Positions 17,295-27,030 of a DNA stretch of 64,000 nucleotides are shown here, in pieces. Every line of letters begins with the position of its first letter. The first letter of the stretch is position 1. The position numbers and the translations under genes were made by a program. A model generated the notes under the pieces. The model was given only the letters and a program-made list of their open reading frames with translations, ran no database searches and was not told the DNA's origin. Source of the stretch: 2-12-FULL-35-15 sp036386835 (GTDB lineage: Bacteria; Bacteroidota; Bacteroidia; 2-12-FULL-35-15); the NCBI GenBank assembly GCA_036386835.1, contig DASVUX010000054.1, positions 1 through 64,000 of the forward strand, written 5' to 3'.

Positions 17295-18911
17295 CTACTT
17301 CTCTGCTCCCCTGTTGATGGCAATGTAGTATTGTGCGCTTTCATCCCGGTCAGTCATCATGGATTTGATCTCAGTAAAAACCTGCTCAGGCTTACGTGAA
17401 GCGACAAAGTCCCGCTGTTCACGGTTGAGGATCAGCACATGCGGATAAGTGCTTTGCAGGCTGGCGGAAAGTTTTTCATAATCGCCCTCTTCCCGCACGT
17501 GCCGGAAATTAAGACCTAAATAAAAGGGCAGGCTTGGCGGATGACCTTGGGTGTTGGCAATAAGTACAATACTGTTATCAGCGGCATTTTCTATAACAAA
17601 TTCTGCAATCCTTTTTGAACCGTTTTTTAATCCATCCGCGATCGGAAGAAGGAATCCCCATACCAGGAGCTGAAAAACAAAATTTGCGACCAAAAGCGGG
17701 CGGAAGTTTCCTGACCGTAGTTTTTTAATCGTTATTATAGTGAGCGTTATTAACACCCCTGCTGCAAGAGCAAATGAAATCTTCATGGTCATTGTAAAGT
17801 GAAGCAGTTGGGGTGCCACAATGAATGCCAAATAAATCAGCAGTATTAAGGTGAAATGTGCAATGATGAGCCCTTTTGCAGGCAGGGTTCTGGATGCTGT
17901 ATAGTTGAGTAATTCTTTTGCAATGAAAATTGCGAGCGGTACGTGAGCTACAATTACATAGCTTGGTAACTTACTGGGTGACCATTCATAGATGAACCAT
18001 CCTGAAATAAACCATGCACTGAGAAGAAAATTCAGGTTCTTATCTTTCATGAACGTGGAACTTAAAGCCTTCCAGAATGCTTTTGGCAGGAACATGAAAT
18101 AAGGTATGAAGAACACAAACATGCTGATAAGGTGTGTGCCCGGAGGCCCGGTTTGTCCCAGGACGCTGCTGTTAACGCGTTTCAGTATATACCAGTCGAT
18201 CAGCCATGTGATAAAGGCCCCGCCATCTTTTTGATTTACAAGATAGCCCCAGATAAAAAGCGGCAGGCATGCAATTGGTAAGAAGAACCAGGGATGCATG
18301 CTGAAGAGATTTTTCCTGTTAGGATGAAGGCAAAAAAGGATGATTGCAAAAACCCCGGTGAACAAAATAATCGGAGGGCCTTTTGTTAATAATGCCATTG
18401 CAAAAGCCGCCCAGAAAGCCAAAGTCCATTTGATGGATTTCTGCTGAACAATATTAATCATTGCGAAAGCGCACACGGTCGAAAAGAAAAGCAGTGTCGC
18501 ATCTGTTACCGACACTTTAGCCAGGCTTGGAATAAACAATGAAGTGCTTAATACCACCGTGCCGATGAAAGCTGCCCGTTTCCCTAAAAGAGGTGTACCG
18601 GCTTTATAAATAAAAATATAAGTCAGGAGCAGAAAGAGGGCCGAGGGGAACCTTACACTGAATTCATTTATTCCGAACACCACGTAGCTTAGAGCGATGT
18701 TCCAGAAGTGAAGCGGTGTTTTGCGGTGGATCTCCGACCACATAAAGTCAGGTATCAGCCAGTTGCCTGATGAAAGCATCCCTTTTGCAAACCCGGCATA
18801 CGCAGCCTCATCCTGGTCCCAGAGACTGATATTCCCATTGTGAATGAACACAAGGATACCTGTGATAAGGAAGTAAACCAGCGGAATATATTGTTTGTAA
18901 CGATCTAACAC
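17295..18911 (-). CDS. ArnT-like family 39 glycosyltransferase
   Basis: 538 residues with about ten or eleven membrane spans and a C-terminal soluble part (about 440-538). The first periplasmic loop has WDQDEAAYAGFAKGM, matching the acidic catalytic D-E motif of GT39/GT83 (PMT_2) enzymes, and RKTPLHFW follows. These enzymes move a sugar from a polyprenyl-phosphate carrier to lipid A, protein or another acceptor at the outer face of the inner membrane; the acceptor here is unknown. The gene starts 12 bases after the DPP-IV gene on the same strand, so they are likely cotranscribed, though no functional link is obvious. Confidence 0.85.
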   Translation of the reverse strand: MLDRYKQYIPLVYFLITGILVFIHNGNISLWDQDEAAYAGFAKGMLSSGNWLIPDFMWSEIHRKTPLHFWNIALSYVVFGINEFSVRFPSALFLLLTYIFIYKAGTPLLGKRAAFIGTVVLSTSLFIPSLAKVSVTDATLLFFSTVCAFAMINIVQQKSIKWTLAFWAAFAMALLTKGPPIILFTGVFAIILFCLHPNRKNLFSMHPWFFLPIACLPLFIWGYLVNQKDGGAFITWLIDWYILKRVNSSVLGQTGPPGTHLISMFVFFIPYFMFLPKAFWKALSSTFMKDKNLNFLLSAWFISGWFIYEWSPSKLPSYVIVAHVPLAIFIAKELLNYTASRTLPAKGLIIAHFTLILLIYLAFIVAPQLLHFTMTMKISFALAAGVLITLTIITIKKLRSGNFRPLLVANFVFQLLVWGFLLPIADGLKNGSKRIAEFVIENAADNSIVLIANTQGHPPSLPFYLGLNFRHVREEGDYEKLSASLQSTYPHVLILNREQRDFVASRKPEQVFTEIKSMMTDRDESAQYYIAINRGAEK

Positions 18912-18923
18912 AACTTGAAGATA

Positions 18924-21077
18924 TTATAAGTTTTGCATGAAATAGTCAGTTACTTTCTGGTAAAGATGCTCCCTGTCTTTTCCAAGCACGTTGTGCTCAT
19001 GCCCCGGATAAACGAAATAATCAACCTGTTTCTTTTTATCGATGCATTCTTTAATGAACATTATGCTGTGCTGCCATACAACTACCGGATCCTGTGTTCC
19101 GTGTATCAGCATGAGTTTTCCCTTGAGGTTGTCAACGTAGTTGATAGTGCGTGATTCTTTGTAACCTTCAGGGTTTTCCCCGGGCGTATCCATATAACGT
19201 TCGGTGTACATAACTTCGTAAAAGCTCCAGTCAATCACAGGGCCGCCGGCAACAGCCGCCTTAAAAATATCAGGGTAACGTGTCATGATGCTCGTTGTCA
19301 TAAAACCACCATAACTCCATCCAAACAATCCCATCCGGCTGGCGTCAACATATTTCTGCGATTTTAAATAATCAATGCCGACCATCTGGTCTTTCATTTC
19401 ATTAAGGCCTGCATGGCGGAAGATCGCCTGCTCAAATGCAAGTCCGCGGTTTGCGCTCCCGCGGCCGTCAAGCGTAAATACAACATATCCTCTTTGCGCC
19501 ATGTACTGGAACCACAGGTCACCGCCACCATTCCAGGTATTGTTGATCATCTGCACGCCAGGACCGTTGTACAGGTAAACAATAACAGGATACTTTTTTG
19601 TAGAGTCGAAATCAACGGGTTTGAAAAGCCTGCAGTAAAGATCATCTCTGCTTTCACTCTTCAGCCTGAAGATGCTCATCGGGGCTAATTTATAATCCTT
19701 CAAAGGATTCGGGGCATTAAAGATTGTCTTCGATGATTTACCATTTGTGCTTTTCAGGTAAACAGCTCTCGGGGTTTCAGTGCTCTGATAGTGATCCAGG
19801 AAGTAAGTGCCTTTTGTATTTAATGTAATTGTATGCGTTCCTTCCAGCGTAGTGAGTTTTGTGCTGGTTCCCTTCCTGATGTCCAGGCTGTAGAAGTTCC
19901 TTGTAATACCGCTTTCAGTAGTCGAGGAATAAAGGACATTTCCTTTTGGATCAAAACCTGCAAGGTCTGTAACAATCCAGTTACCTTTTGTAAGCTGTTT
20001 GATCAGCTTTCCAGAAACCTCATAAAGGTAGAGGTGATTAAAGCCGTCACGTTCACTTTGCCAGATAAACTGCCCTGGCTCTTTAGGTAAGAATACCAAT
20101 GGATGCATAGGGTGAACATATTTATCATGCTTTTCTTCAAATAAGGTTTTCTCAAAGAGGCCGGTAACGGTACTGTATGAGTTAAGCCACATGTGGTCCT
20201 GTGCACGGTTCAGAACAGCAATATAAACATGCTGCTCATCCGGGCTCCAGGCAATATTGGTCAGGTATTGCTCCTTTGGTTCACCCGTTTTAATAAAAAC
20301 AGTCTGGCCAGAATTAACATTATAGATTCCCACCGTTACTTCATGGCTCTTTCCGCCTGCCATCGGGTATTTAATATTCTTATTTTCTGCAGGGTTTGCT
20401 GTCCAGTCAATGATGGGGTAATCAGCAACCATGGTCTGGTCCATGCGGTAATAAGCCAGGAGCGTTCCGTTGGGAGACCAGAATGTTCCTTTTGTAATTC
20501 CGAATTCCTCGCGGTGAACCGATCTTCCGCTTATAATGTTTTCGTTAAGTTCATTAGTGACAATAAGCTGGTTCTTCCCGTCAAAAATCATCAGGTTGTT
20601 CCTGACATTGTACGCAATGTGACCTGTCTTTTCTGCAATGTCTTTATTCTCTGCCTGGTCAAGAAAATCACGCTGTGTTATCGTGGTGGCCTTTTTTGAT
20701 TGGAGATCATACTGCATTAATTTTTTGTCTGCTTCAAAAGTGAACTGTGATTCATTCTTCCAACGTATCAGTGGAAACGTTTTAAGGGCGGTTTCTGAAT
20801 TAACACCCAGCGCCTCATTTAATTTAGAGAGGGTTAAAACATCCTTCAGGTTATCCGAACCCGCAGAGCCGCTGATCAATACATCTTCTGAATTCTTTGT
20901 GTCGATGTAAAAATAGTTATCCGTGTTCCTGATCCAACCAAGCTGTTTAAGCCGCGCAGGGGCAAGAGTTGTCTTTTGCTTTACAACAGCTTCTTCCATT
21001 GTCAGAAGTTTTTCCTGTGAAATGGAAACGCCTGCGGAGAGCAGAGCGAAAAGAAATAGAAAGTTTTTCATGTTCAA
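18924..21077 (-). CDS. Dipeptidyl peptidase IV family serine peptidase (S9)
   Basis: 717 residues with a signal peptide (MNMKNFLFLFALLSAGVSIS), so periplasmic or outer-membrane associated. An eight-bladed propeller (about 40-460) precedes the alpha/beta hydrolase domain. The triad is visible: Ser near 588 in GWSYGG, Asp near 663 in HGTQD, His near 695 in PGHEH. The propeller carries HREEFG (residues about 187-192), which fits the double-Glu motif of DPP-IV that binds the substrate amino terminus. It would release X-Pro or X-Ala dipeptides from peptides. Length is typical. The GT39 gene follows 12 bases downstream. Confidence 0.92.
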   Translation of the reverse strand: MNMKNFLFLFALLSAGVSISQEKLLTMEEAVVKQKTTLAPARLKQLGWIRNTDNYFYIDTKNSEDVLISGSAGSDNLKDVLTLSKLNEALGVNSETALKTFPLIRWKNESQFTFEADKKLMQYDLQSKKATTITQRDFLDQAENKDIAEKTGHIAYNVRNNLMIFDGKNQLIVTNELNENIISGRSVHREEFGITKGTFWSPNGTLLAYYRMDQTMVADYPIIDWTANPAENKNIKYPMAGGKSHEVTVGIYNVNSGQTVFIKTGEPKEQYLTNIAWSPDEQHVYIAVLNRAQDHMWLNSYSTVTGLFEKTLFEEKHDKYVHPMHPLVFLPKEPGQFIWQSERDGFNHLYLYEVSGKLIKQLTKGNWIVTDLAGFDPKGNVLYSSTTESGITRNFYSLDIRKGTSTKLTTLEGTHTITLNTKGTYFLDHYQSTETPRAVYLKSTNGKSSKTIFNAPNPLKDYKLAPMSIFRLKSESRDDLYCRLFKPVDFDSTKKYPVIVYLYNGPGVQMINNTWNGGGDLWFQYMAQRGYVVFTLDGRGSANRGLAFEQAIFRHAGLNEMKDQMVGIDYLKSQKYVDASRMGLFGWSYGGFMTTSIMTRYPDIFKAAVAGGPVIDWSFYEVMYTERYMDTPGENPEGYKESRTINYVDNLKGKLMLIHGTQDPVVVWQHSIMFIKECIDKKKQVDYFVYPGHEHNVLGKDREHLYQKVTDYFMQNL

Positions 21078-21172
21078 AGTTTTATGACCCTTTTCAGTTT
21101 TTAATCAAAGTACGTCAGGATCAGGATCCGGGAATTAAAATTATACTGCCGGTGAAAATCAGGTTCAGGCGG

Positions 21173-23209
21173 CTACTTAATTAGACCACCATTGTTCATA
21201 TCAGAGCGGGTAGGAGCTACAAAGCTTAATTCACCCTTATTGTTTTCTGCCATCAGGATCATTCCCTGGCTTTCAATGCCTTTGATCTTCCGGGGAGCAA
21301 GATTAACAAGGATGCTTACCTGCTGCCCGATGATATCCTCGGGTTTATAGGAACCCGCTATCCCGGATACCACCGTACGCTTATCTATGCCCGTATCAAT
21401 GAGAAGCTTTAAAAGTTTGTCTGTTTTCGGCACACGTTCAGCTTCCAGGATAGTTCCTACACGAATATCCATTTTTGAAAAATGATCAAAAGAAGTTTCC
21501 GCTTTTGCCGGTTCGGTGGCCGAAACATTATCGATCATGTTTTGTTTCTTAGAATCTTCCAGCCGTTGTACTTGTGCAGCAATTGTTTCATCTTCCACTT
21601 TTTCGAAAAGAAGACTTGCTGCGTTTACCTGGTGTCCGGGCAATAATAAGTTAGTGCGAGTGGCATCATTCCACTTCAAGCCTTTATTCAGGCCAAGCAT
21701 TGCGCCCAGCCTTTCGGCAGTGAAAGGAAGAAAAGGTTCCATAAGGACAGTGAGATTCGCAGAGATCTGGAGTGAGAGGTTCATGATCGTCTGTACCCGT
21801 TTTGCATCGGTCTTTATAAGGTTCCAGGGTTCATTGTCGGCAAGATATTTATTTCCAAGCCTTGCAAGATTCATCAGTTCACCAAGTGCTTCGCGGAAAC
21901 GGAATTGTTCAATGCTTGCTGCAATCTTTGCAGGGAACTTGCTGAGTTCATCCAGTAAAATAAGATCAGACTTGATATATTCAGCCGTATCTGGAACTTT
22001 TCCTTCGTAATATTTGTGAGTGAGTACAAGTGTCCGGTTCACGAAATTTCCAAGTATGGCGACAAGCTCGTTGTTGTTCTTGGCCTGGAAATCTTTCCAT
22101 GTGAAATCATTGTCCTTCGTTTCCGGAGCATTTGCGCAGAGAGTATAGCGAAGCACATCCTGTTTCCCTTTAAAATCTACCAGGTATTCATGAAGCCATA
22201 CAGCCCAGTTACGGGATGTAGAGATCTTGTCACCTTCGAGGTTCAGGAATTCATTTGCAGGTACATTTTCAGGAAGGATATAACTTCCTTCTGCCATCAG
22301 CATTGCCGGGAAGATGATGCAGTGGAAAACAATATTATCTTTCCCGATAAAGTGGATCAGCCTTGTTTCCTTGTCTTTCCAGTATTTTTCCCAGTCGGGC
22401 GTAAGGTCCTTTGTTGCGGAAATATACCCGATAGGTGCATCAAACCAAACATACAGCACTTTTCCTTCTGCATCAGGAATAGGCACTTTAACACCCCAAT
22501 CAAGATCCCGCGTCATTGCCCGCGGCTGTAAGCCTGAATTGATCCAGCTTTTACACTGCCCGTAAACATTCGATTTCCATTCTTTGTGCGAGTCGATATA
22601 CTTTTCGATCTCGGGCTGCATTTTATCCAGGGGAAGGAACCAGTTCTTTGTTTTTTTAAGAACAGGCTTTTCTCCTGAAAGTGTTGAACGGGGATTGATA
22701 AGTTCGGTAGGGCTTAAAGAAGTCCCGCATTTTTCACACTGATCTCCATAGGCATTATCATTGCTGCATTTCGGGCATGTTCCGATAATATAGCGGTCTG
22801 CAAGGAATTGATTTGCTTTTTCATCAAAGTACTGCTCGGTAATTTCTTCTTTAAAAACTCCTTTGTCATAAAGCGTCTTAAAGAAACCCGAAGCAACCTC
22901 ATGGTGCGTCTTTGAAGAAGTACGTGAATAAATATCAAAAGAGATCCCGAACTCCCTGAAAGAGTCGCCCATGATCTTGTTGTACTTATCAACCACTTGT
23001 TGAGGCGTAATACCTTCTTTCTTTGCTTTAATTGTAATAGGAACTCCATGCTCATCCGATCCGCAGATGAACTTTACATCCTCACCTTTTGAACGAAGAT
23101 AACGGCAATAGATGTCAGCAGGCAGGTAGCATCCGGCAAGGTGCCCGATATGAACGGGTCCGTTTGCGTAAGGTAATGCAGCGGTAACGGTATGTCTTTT
23201 AAAATTCAA
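21173..23209 (-). CDS. metG: Methionyl-tRNA synthetase with C-terminal tRNA-binding domain
   Basis: 678 residues. It charges tRNA-Met with methionine in the cytosol. The class I signatures are PYANGPVHIGHLAG (about 14-27) and KISTS (a KMSKS variant, about 333). A four-cysteine zinc knuckle CPKCSNDNAYGDQCEKCG lies in the connective domain. An anticodon-binding helical domain follows. The last 100 residues are an EMAP/Trbp111-like tRNA-binding domain (DIRVGTILEAERVPKTDKLLK). Length matches the long dimeric form. It is divergent from the LD-carboxypeptidase gene, with 145 bases between them. Confidence 0.97.
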   Translation of the reverse strand: MNFKRHTVTAALPYANGPVHIGHLAGCYLPADIYCRYLRSKGEDVKFICGSDEHGVPITIKAKKEGITPQQVVDKYNKIMGDSFREFGISFDIYSRTSSKTHHEVASGFFKTLYDKGVFKEEITEQYFDEKANQFLADRYIIGTCPKCSNDNAYGDQCEKCGTSLSPTELINPRSTLSGEKPVLKKTKNWFLPLDKMQPEIEKYIDSHKEWKSNVYGQCKSWINSGLQPRAMTRDLDWGVKVPIPDAEGKVLYVWFDAPIGYISATKDLTPDWEKYWKDKETRLIHFIGKDNIVFHCIIFPAMLMAEGSYILPENVPANEFLNLEGDKISTSRNWAVWLHEYLVDFKGKQDVLRYTLCANAPETKDNDFTWKDFQAKNNNELVAILGNFVNRTLVLTHKYYEGKVPDTAEYIKSDLILLDELSKFPAKIAASIEQFRFREALGELMNLARLGNKYLADNEPWNLIKTDAKRVQTIMNLSLQISANLTVLMEPFLPFTAERLGAMLGLNKGLKWNDATRTNLLLPGHQVNAASLLFEKVEDETIAAQVQRLEDSKKQNMIDNVSATEPAKAETSFDHFSKMDIRVGTILEAERVPKTDKLLKLLIDTGIDKRTVVSGIAGSYKPEDIIGQQVSILVNLAPRKIKGIESQGMILMAENNKGELSFVAPTRSDMNNGGLIK

Positions 23210-23354
23210 GTTAAATGAGTTATTGGTTATTGGTAGCTCCGGTTGTTATGTTTTTCAGGATGCGCTCCGGGTCTTGCCGAATTAACTTTTTCCTGATCAA
23301 CTTATTTACTAAATTGCGTGCTAAGATAAGAATTTGTAACGATTACAGGATAAA

Positions 23355-24242
23355 ATGACCACACCACCCTACCTGGAAAAAGGCGATAAAATTGGTATCG
23401 TTGCCTGCGCGAGAAAGATCTCCGCAGAAGAGCTGAAACCGGCTGTTGAAATATTGCATACGTGGGGGCTGGATGTTGTGTTAGGTAAAAACCTTTTTAA
23501 CAGTGATCGCCAGTTTTCGGGAACGGATTCAGAACGGGCAGAAGACCTCCAGGCCATGATGGATGATGAAAGTATAAAAGCAGTGATCAGCGCAAGAGGA
23601 GGATACGGAACGGTAAGGATCATAGACCGGATCGATTTTGAAAAATTCAGGGCGCGGCCCAAATGGGTTGTCGGATACAGTGATATCACAGTGCTCCATT
23701 CACACCTTCATAATTTTGGTGTTGAAACGCTTCATGCCACCATGCCGATCAATTTTGCAAAGAATGCGGAAGCAACAGGAACACTGCGCAAGGCCTTGTT
23801 TGGAGAAAGATTTAATTACGAAGTTGAATCACATCCTTTGAACAGGAAAGGAAATGCCGAGGGAGAAATTGTTGGTGGCAACCTCTCCTTATTATATGCA
23901 TTAACCGGAAGTGCTTCTGATATTGATACAAAGGGAAAAATATTGTTCATCGAGGACCTGGATGAATATTTATATCACATTGACCGGATGATGGTCGGCC
24001 TGAAACGATCAGGTAAGCTGGAGGGATTGGCGGGACTTATTGTTGGTGGAATGTCAGATATGAAAGACAACCTGGTTCCTTTCGGAAAGACTGCTGAAGA
24101 AATAGTTATAGATGCAGTTAAAGAGTTTGATTATCCTGTTTGTTTTAATTTTCCTGCAGGACATATAGACAGGAATCTAGCTGTAGTAATGGGAAGGAGA
24201 GTGAGGCAGGATGTCGGAGAGAAGAGTGTGATTACGTTTTAA
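23355..24242 (+). CDS. LD-carboxypeptidase (peptidase S66)
   Basis: 295 residues, no signal peptide. It removes the terminal D-alanine from murein tetrapeptides during cell-wall recycling in the cytosol. The S66 catalytic residues are visible: Ser109 in GYSDIT, Glu200 in LFIEDLDEYLYHIDRM and His270 in FPAGHIDRN. Length matches the family. It stands alone on the plus strand between the divergent metG gene and the convergent VanW gene, whose stop is only 10 bases away. Confidence 0.93.
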   Translation: MTTPPYLEKGDKIGIVACARKISAEELKPAVEILHTWGLDVVLGKNLFNSDRQFSGTDSERAEDLQAMMDDESIKAVISARGGYGTVRIIDRIDFEKFRARPKWVVGYSDITVLHSHLHNFGVETLHATMPINFAKNAEATGTLRKALFGERFNYEVESHPLNRKGNAEGEIVGGNLSLLYALTGSASDIDTKGKILFIEDLDEYLYHIDRMMVGLKRSGKLEGLAGLIVGGMSDMKDNLVPFGKTAEEIVIDAVKEFDYPVCFNFPAGHIDRNLAVVMGRRVRQDVGEKSVITF

Positions 24243-24252
24243 TAGTTTCTTA

Positions 24253-25092
24253 TTATCCTTCTCTATAATTATCCGGTGTGTAAGTTACTCTTGCAAAATT
24301 CTTAGTGATAAGTTCCGTATCAACCACTTCACCACTTTTGAATTTCAATATCTTGTGCCTCCAGATTTCATTTTTGCGAAAAAACTTGCCACCTATCTTT
24401 AAAAATTGATGATCTTTTTCAAACACATGATAACCATAATCGAGCTCGGTATCAGTTCTTAGTTCTCCATCCAAACATTTCTCTGTTAGCCAAAGATTTA
24501 CCTGGAAAGTATGCTGTGTATTGTTTGTAAATTGGTAATCACGGTAATTATAAAAAACGGTCGCTCCGCTGCCAAAGGGCAAAACACGCCCGTCATCCGG
24601 GAAGGGATCAAAAGAATGATGATAGCGTTCGGTCACTGTAAGCGGGCTATGAATTACCAGCCAGTGAATAAGATTAGAGATCTGGCAGATTCCACCGCCA
24701 ATACCGGCTCTCGCTTCTCCAAAGGTTAATTCCATTCCAGGTAAATAGCCTTTTGCAGATGTTGGCAATCCTACAAGTTTGCAAAATGAAAAAGTTTCCC
24801 CCGGCCTGATTAAAATACCATCAATGTTTTGAATAGCAATTCTCAGGTTGGTTACTTTATTCACCTGAAGTTTCATGTCACTATCACCAAGCTTTTTCAG
24901 TAAAACGGATTGGTGCTTTTTTATCCTGAAAGGTAATTTATGAGGGCTGCGTGTTGTTACATATCTCTTACTGCTCAGATACCATTCGAAATAACGCCTA
25001 AACCGTCTTGACCAGACAGCCAGGAAGTAGAGAAAAGGATGACGCTGGCTTAATAATCTTCGATGCTTCAAGTGCTTATTTTCAGGCTGCAA
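24253..25092 (-). CDS. VanW family protein
   Basis: 279 residues. The VanW domain fills residues about 85-230: RPGETFSFCKLVG, then GYLPGMELTFG and GIGGGICQISNLIHWL. The N-terminal 50 residues are strongly basic, with aromatic clusters but no clear signal peptide. VanW was named from vancomycin-resistance clusters, but its reaction is unknown, and most members, including this one, have no resistance genes nearby. A role at the cell envelope is a guess. The gene converges on LD-carboxypeptidase. Confidence 0.88.
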   Translation of the reverse strand: MQPENKHLKHRRLLSQRHPFLYFLAVWSRRFRRYFEWYLSSKRYVTTRSPHKLPFRIKKHQSVLLKKLGDSDMKLQVNKVTNLRIAIQNIDGILIRPGETFSFCKLVGLPTSAKGYLPGMELTFGEARAGIGGGICQISNLIHWLVIHSPLTVTERYHHSFDPFPDDGRVLPFGSGATVFYNYRDYQFTNNTQHTFQVNLWLTEKCLDGELRTDTELDYGYHVFEKDHQFLKIGGKFFRKNEIWRHKILKFKSGEVVDTELITKNFARVTYTPDNYREG

Positions 25093-25158
25093 CCAATAGT
25101 TCCCCGGGAATAAATGGCTGGAAAAGGATTGGGAAATTCAAATTGTTTGTAAGACCTA

Positions 25159-25680
25159 CTACTTTTTTCCAAAGTAATCTTCATCCAGTTTATAATTCGA
25201 AACAACAATTGTAGGGACACCCTTTACTTTAAATACATAATAATAAACATTCTCCCTTTTAAAGTAATTCACATCATTATAAAGCGGGCTCTTGAAAGTC
25301 CTCTCATCCTTAAAAAAGCTGACCATTTGTTTATAGACCTCATCATAATTAGCCGAAACATTCATTTTGGTCCCGGTAATAAAAGAGATCTCCGTGATCT
25401 GTTTGGACCCATTAATGAGGGACAAAACAGCCACTTCACCTGCGCCTTCGGTCCGGTCGGCCTGGTTGGAATAATAAGTGGAGCCGTTCATAAGCGGGTT
25501 GTTCGCTTTCTGGTAATTCCTGTCAATAAGCGTAAAATGTTTTTTGTTCAATTCATCGGTGACAGTAGTGCGCGAATACGACATGCAGTTCTTTACAAAC
25601 CCGAAAGGCATTAGTTGTGCGAAGGAAGCCGTGCCCGAGAGCAGCACAATGAATAGAATAAGTGACCTGGTTGTTCTCAT
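25159..25680 (-). CDS. Secreted protein of unknown function, 173 aa
   Basis: A signal peptide (MRTTRSLILFIVLLSGTASFAQ) predicts export. The mature part is a small alpha/beta domain of about 150 residues with two cysteine-free halves after a single KNCMSYS cysteine. No family was recognised. A hairpin terminator at 25705-25731 separates it from the upstream DUF4412 gene. The next gene downstream, VanW, starts 66 bases away on the same strand. Confidence 0.75.
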   Translation of the reverse strand: MRTTRSLILFIVLLSGTASFAQLMPFGFVKNCMSYSRTTVTDELNKKHFTLIDRNYQKANNPLMNGSTYYSNQADRTEGAGEVAVLSLINGSKQITEISFITGTKMNVSANYDEVYKQMVSFFKDERTFKSPLYNDVNYFKRENVYYYVFKVKGVPTIVVSNYKLDEDYFGKK

Positions 25681-25704
25681 TATAGAATAATTATTGGGTA
25701 TAAG

Positions 25705-25731
25705 AAACGCCCCCGGTGTGCGGGGGCGTTT
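25705..25731 (-). terminator. Strong GC-rich hairpin terminator
   Basis: An 11-bp perfect stem (AAACGCCCCCG against CGGGGGCGTTT) with a five-base loop and A/T tracts on both sides. It lies 22 bases after the stop of the DUF4412 gene on the minus strand, and just upstream of the next minus-strand gene. Confidence 0.85.
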
Positions 25732-25752
25732 AAAATTTAAAGGAATGACGAA

Positions 25753-26400
25753 TTATTTTTCGAATTTATTATATCCTTTCGGAACTTCGAACATTGAAGC
25801 ATCAAGTTCTTTTTTAGTGATTTTGGTCACTTCAAGCTTGGTTACTTCTTTCCCGGTAAGATCTGTCTGAACAGAAAGCATAGGGAACATGTTCTTTACA
25901 TCCTGGATCTGGAGGAAATAAACGGAAGATTTGTCTTTACGGTTCAACTGGCGAAGCATCTTTTCGAAGAAAGTGAATTTACCGTCAGCAAGCCAATAAG
26001 TTATGATATGCCCTTCTTCCTGGTTGGTTACAACATACTCCTGGCATTTATACCCCTGGAGATTTTTAACGTTCTGTCCTTTTTTTACAACACAGGTCCC
26101 TTTGATTGTAGGTGCTGCAGGATTATTATTGGTCATGTAAAGCTTCCGGTCGTGATTCAGGGAAACCATAGTTTTAGCATCCATGTCAATAAGGAAAGTA
26201 CCTTCCACTTTATGTGATTTTGTACCGATCTCATCGATCTTCACCTGGTTATCCTTTACATAATAAATAAAATTGGTAGTGTCGGTGCTCGTTTGCTTTT
26301 TGAATTCGATCACGCCCTGGAACGGTTGTGCCGAAGCCGAAAATGCAACAGCGATCATCAATACTACTACAGAAGTAATTTTTTGGAAGGATTTTTTCAT
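25753..26400 (-). CDS. DUF4412 domain secreted protein
   Basis: 215 residues from the ATG at 26400, chosen because a clean signal peptide starts there (MKKSFQKITSVVVLMIAVAFSASAQ). An upstream in-frame ATG at 26466 would put 22 charged residues ahead of it. The mature part matches the DUF4412 pattern: FQGVIEFKKQTS, IDMDAKTMVSLNHDRKLYM, VKNLQGYKCQEYVVT, WLADGKFTFFEKML. The fold is thought to be LolA-like and periplasmic; no function is known. A strong terminator follows at 25705. Confidence 0.83.
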   Translation of the reverse strand: MKKSFQKITSVVVLMIAVAFSASAQPFQGVIEFKKQTSTDTTNFIYYVKDNQVKIDEIGTKSHKVEGTFLIDMDAKTMVSLNHDRKLYMTNNNPAAPTIKGTCVVKKGQNVKNLQGYKCQEYVVTNQEEGHIITYWLADGKFTFFEKMLRQLNRKDKSSVYFLQIQDVKNMFPMLSVQTDLTGKEVTKLEVTKITKKELDASMFEVPKGYNKFEK

Positions 26401-26600
26401 TTTTATGTTTTTGATTGTTTCTGAATCGTGCTCTGCTAAAATAGTAATTTTTTTAACAGCCCGCACTCCATTTCAAAACTCGTACCAAAAAACACAAGGG
26501 TGTTTATTTCAATGAATTTATCATATTTGCAGCCTGCTCCGTGAATACAGTTTAAATTATTAGGGTTGAAAACCAACCTTTACTATTAATTATACTTAAC

Positions 26601-26963
26601 ATGGCAGAACATAATGACACCGGCCTTGCAGGGGAATTGCTTGCAGCCGCTTTTTTAAAGAGCAAAGGCTATAAAGTGCTGGAAACCAACTGGCGCTTTA
26701 AGAATCTGGAGGCTGATATCATAGCTTCGATTGGGGATACAATGGTGGTTGCGGAAGTAAAGACGCGTAAATCAAATTATTTCGGTGAGCCGGAAACCTT
26801 TGTTAACCGGCAGAAACAAAGAAACCTTATTAAAGCTGCGCATGAATACATTATCCAGAAAGATCTTTCACTGGAGGTGCGCTTTGATATTATTTCCATT
26901 GTGATGAATTCTTCAGGTAATGCGGTTAACCACATAGAAGCGGCTTTTTATCCTTTGGTATAG
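26601..26963 (+). CDS. YraN family (UPF0102) endonuclease-like protein
   Basis: 120 residues. The UPF0102 pattern is complete: GxxGELLAAAFLKSKGYKVLETNWR, then EADIIA and VVAEVKTR, which give the Glu-Asp-Glu-Lys metal site of the restriction-endonuclease-like fold. Biological role is not settled; homologs are nearly universal and are linked to DNA processing. The RluB-type gene starts 67 bases downstream with its own promoter box. Confidence 0.92.
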   Translation: MAEHNDTGLAGELLAAAFLKSKGYKVLETNWRFKNLEADIIASIGDTMVVAEVKTRKSNYFGEPETFVNRQKQRNLIKAAHEYIIQKDLSLEVRFDIISIVMNSSGNAVNHIEAAFYPLV

Positions 26964-27006
26964 GCTGTTTCGCGCAGGTAAATTCGTTTTTCCCCTATTT
27001 TAAGAC

Positions 27007-27014
27007 TATCTTTG
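27007..27014 (+). promoter_or_regulatory. -7 promoter box TATCTTTG
   Basis: Exact match to the Bacteroidota TAnnTTTG box, 17 bases ahead of the ATG at 27031. A T-rich stretch (CGTTTTT) lies about 20 bases upstream, where the -33 element would be. Confidence 0.65.
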
Positions 27015-27030
27015 CAAAAAATTACTGAAC

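Noticed and set aside
20193..20699. 168-codon plus-strand frame opposite the DPP-IV gene
   Set aside because: Lies wholly within a well-supported S9 peptidase and has no recognisable domain.
21516..22531. Two long plus-strand frames opposite metG
   Set aside because: metG is certain by its motifs; the antisense frames show composition typical of reversed coding sequence.
24253..25092. VanW gene as evidence of a glycopeptide-resistance cluster
   Set aside because: No VanR, VanS, VanH, ligase or VanX-like gene is nearby; VanW-domain proteins are common outside resistance clusters.
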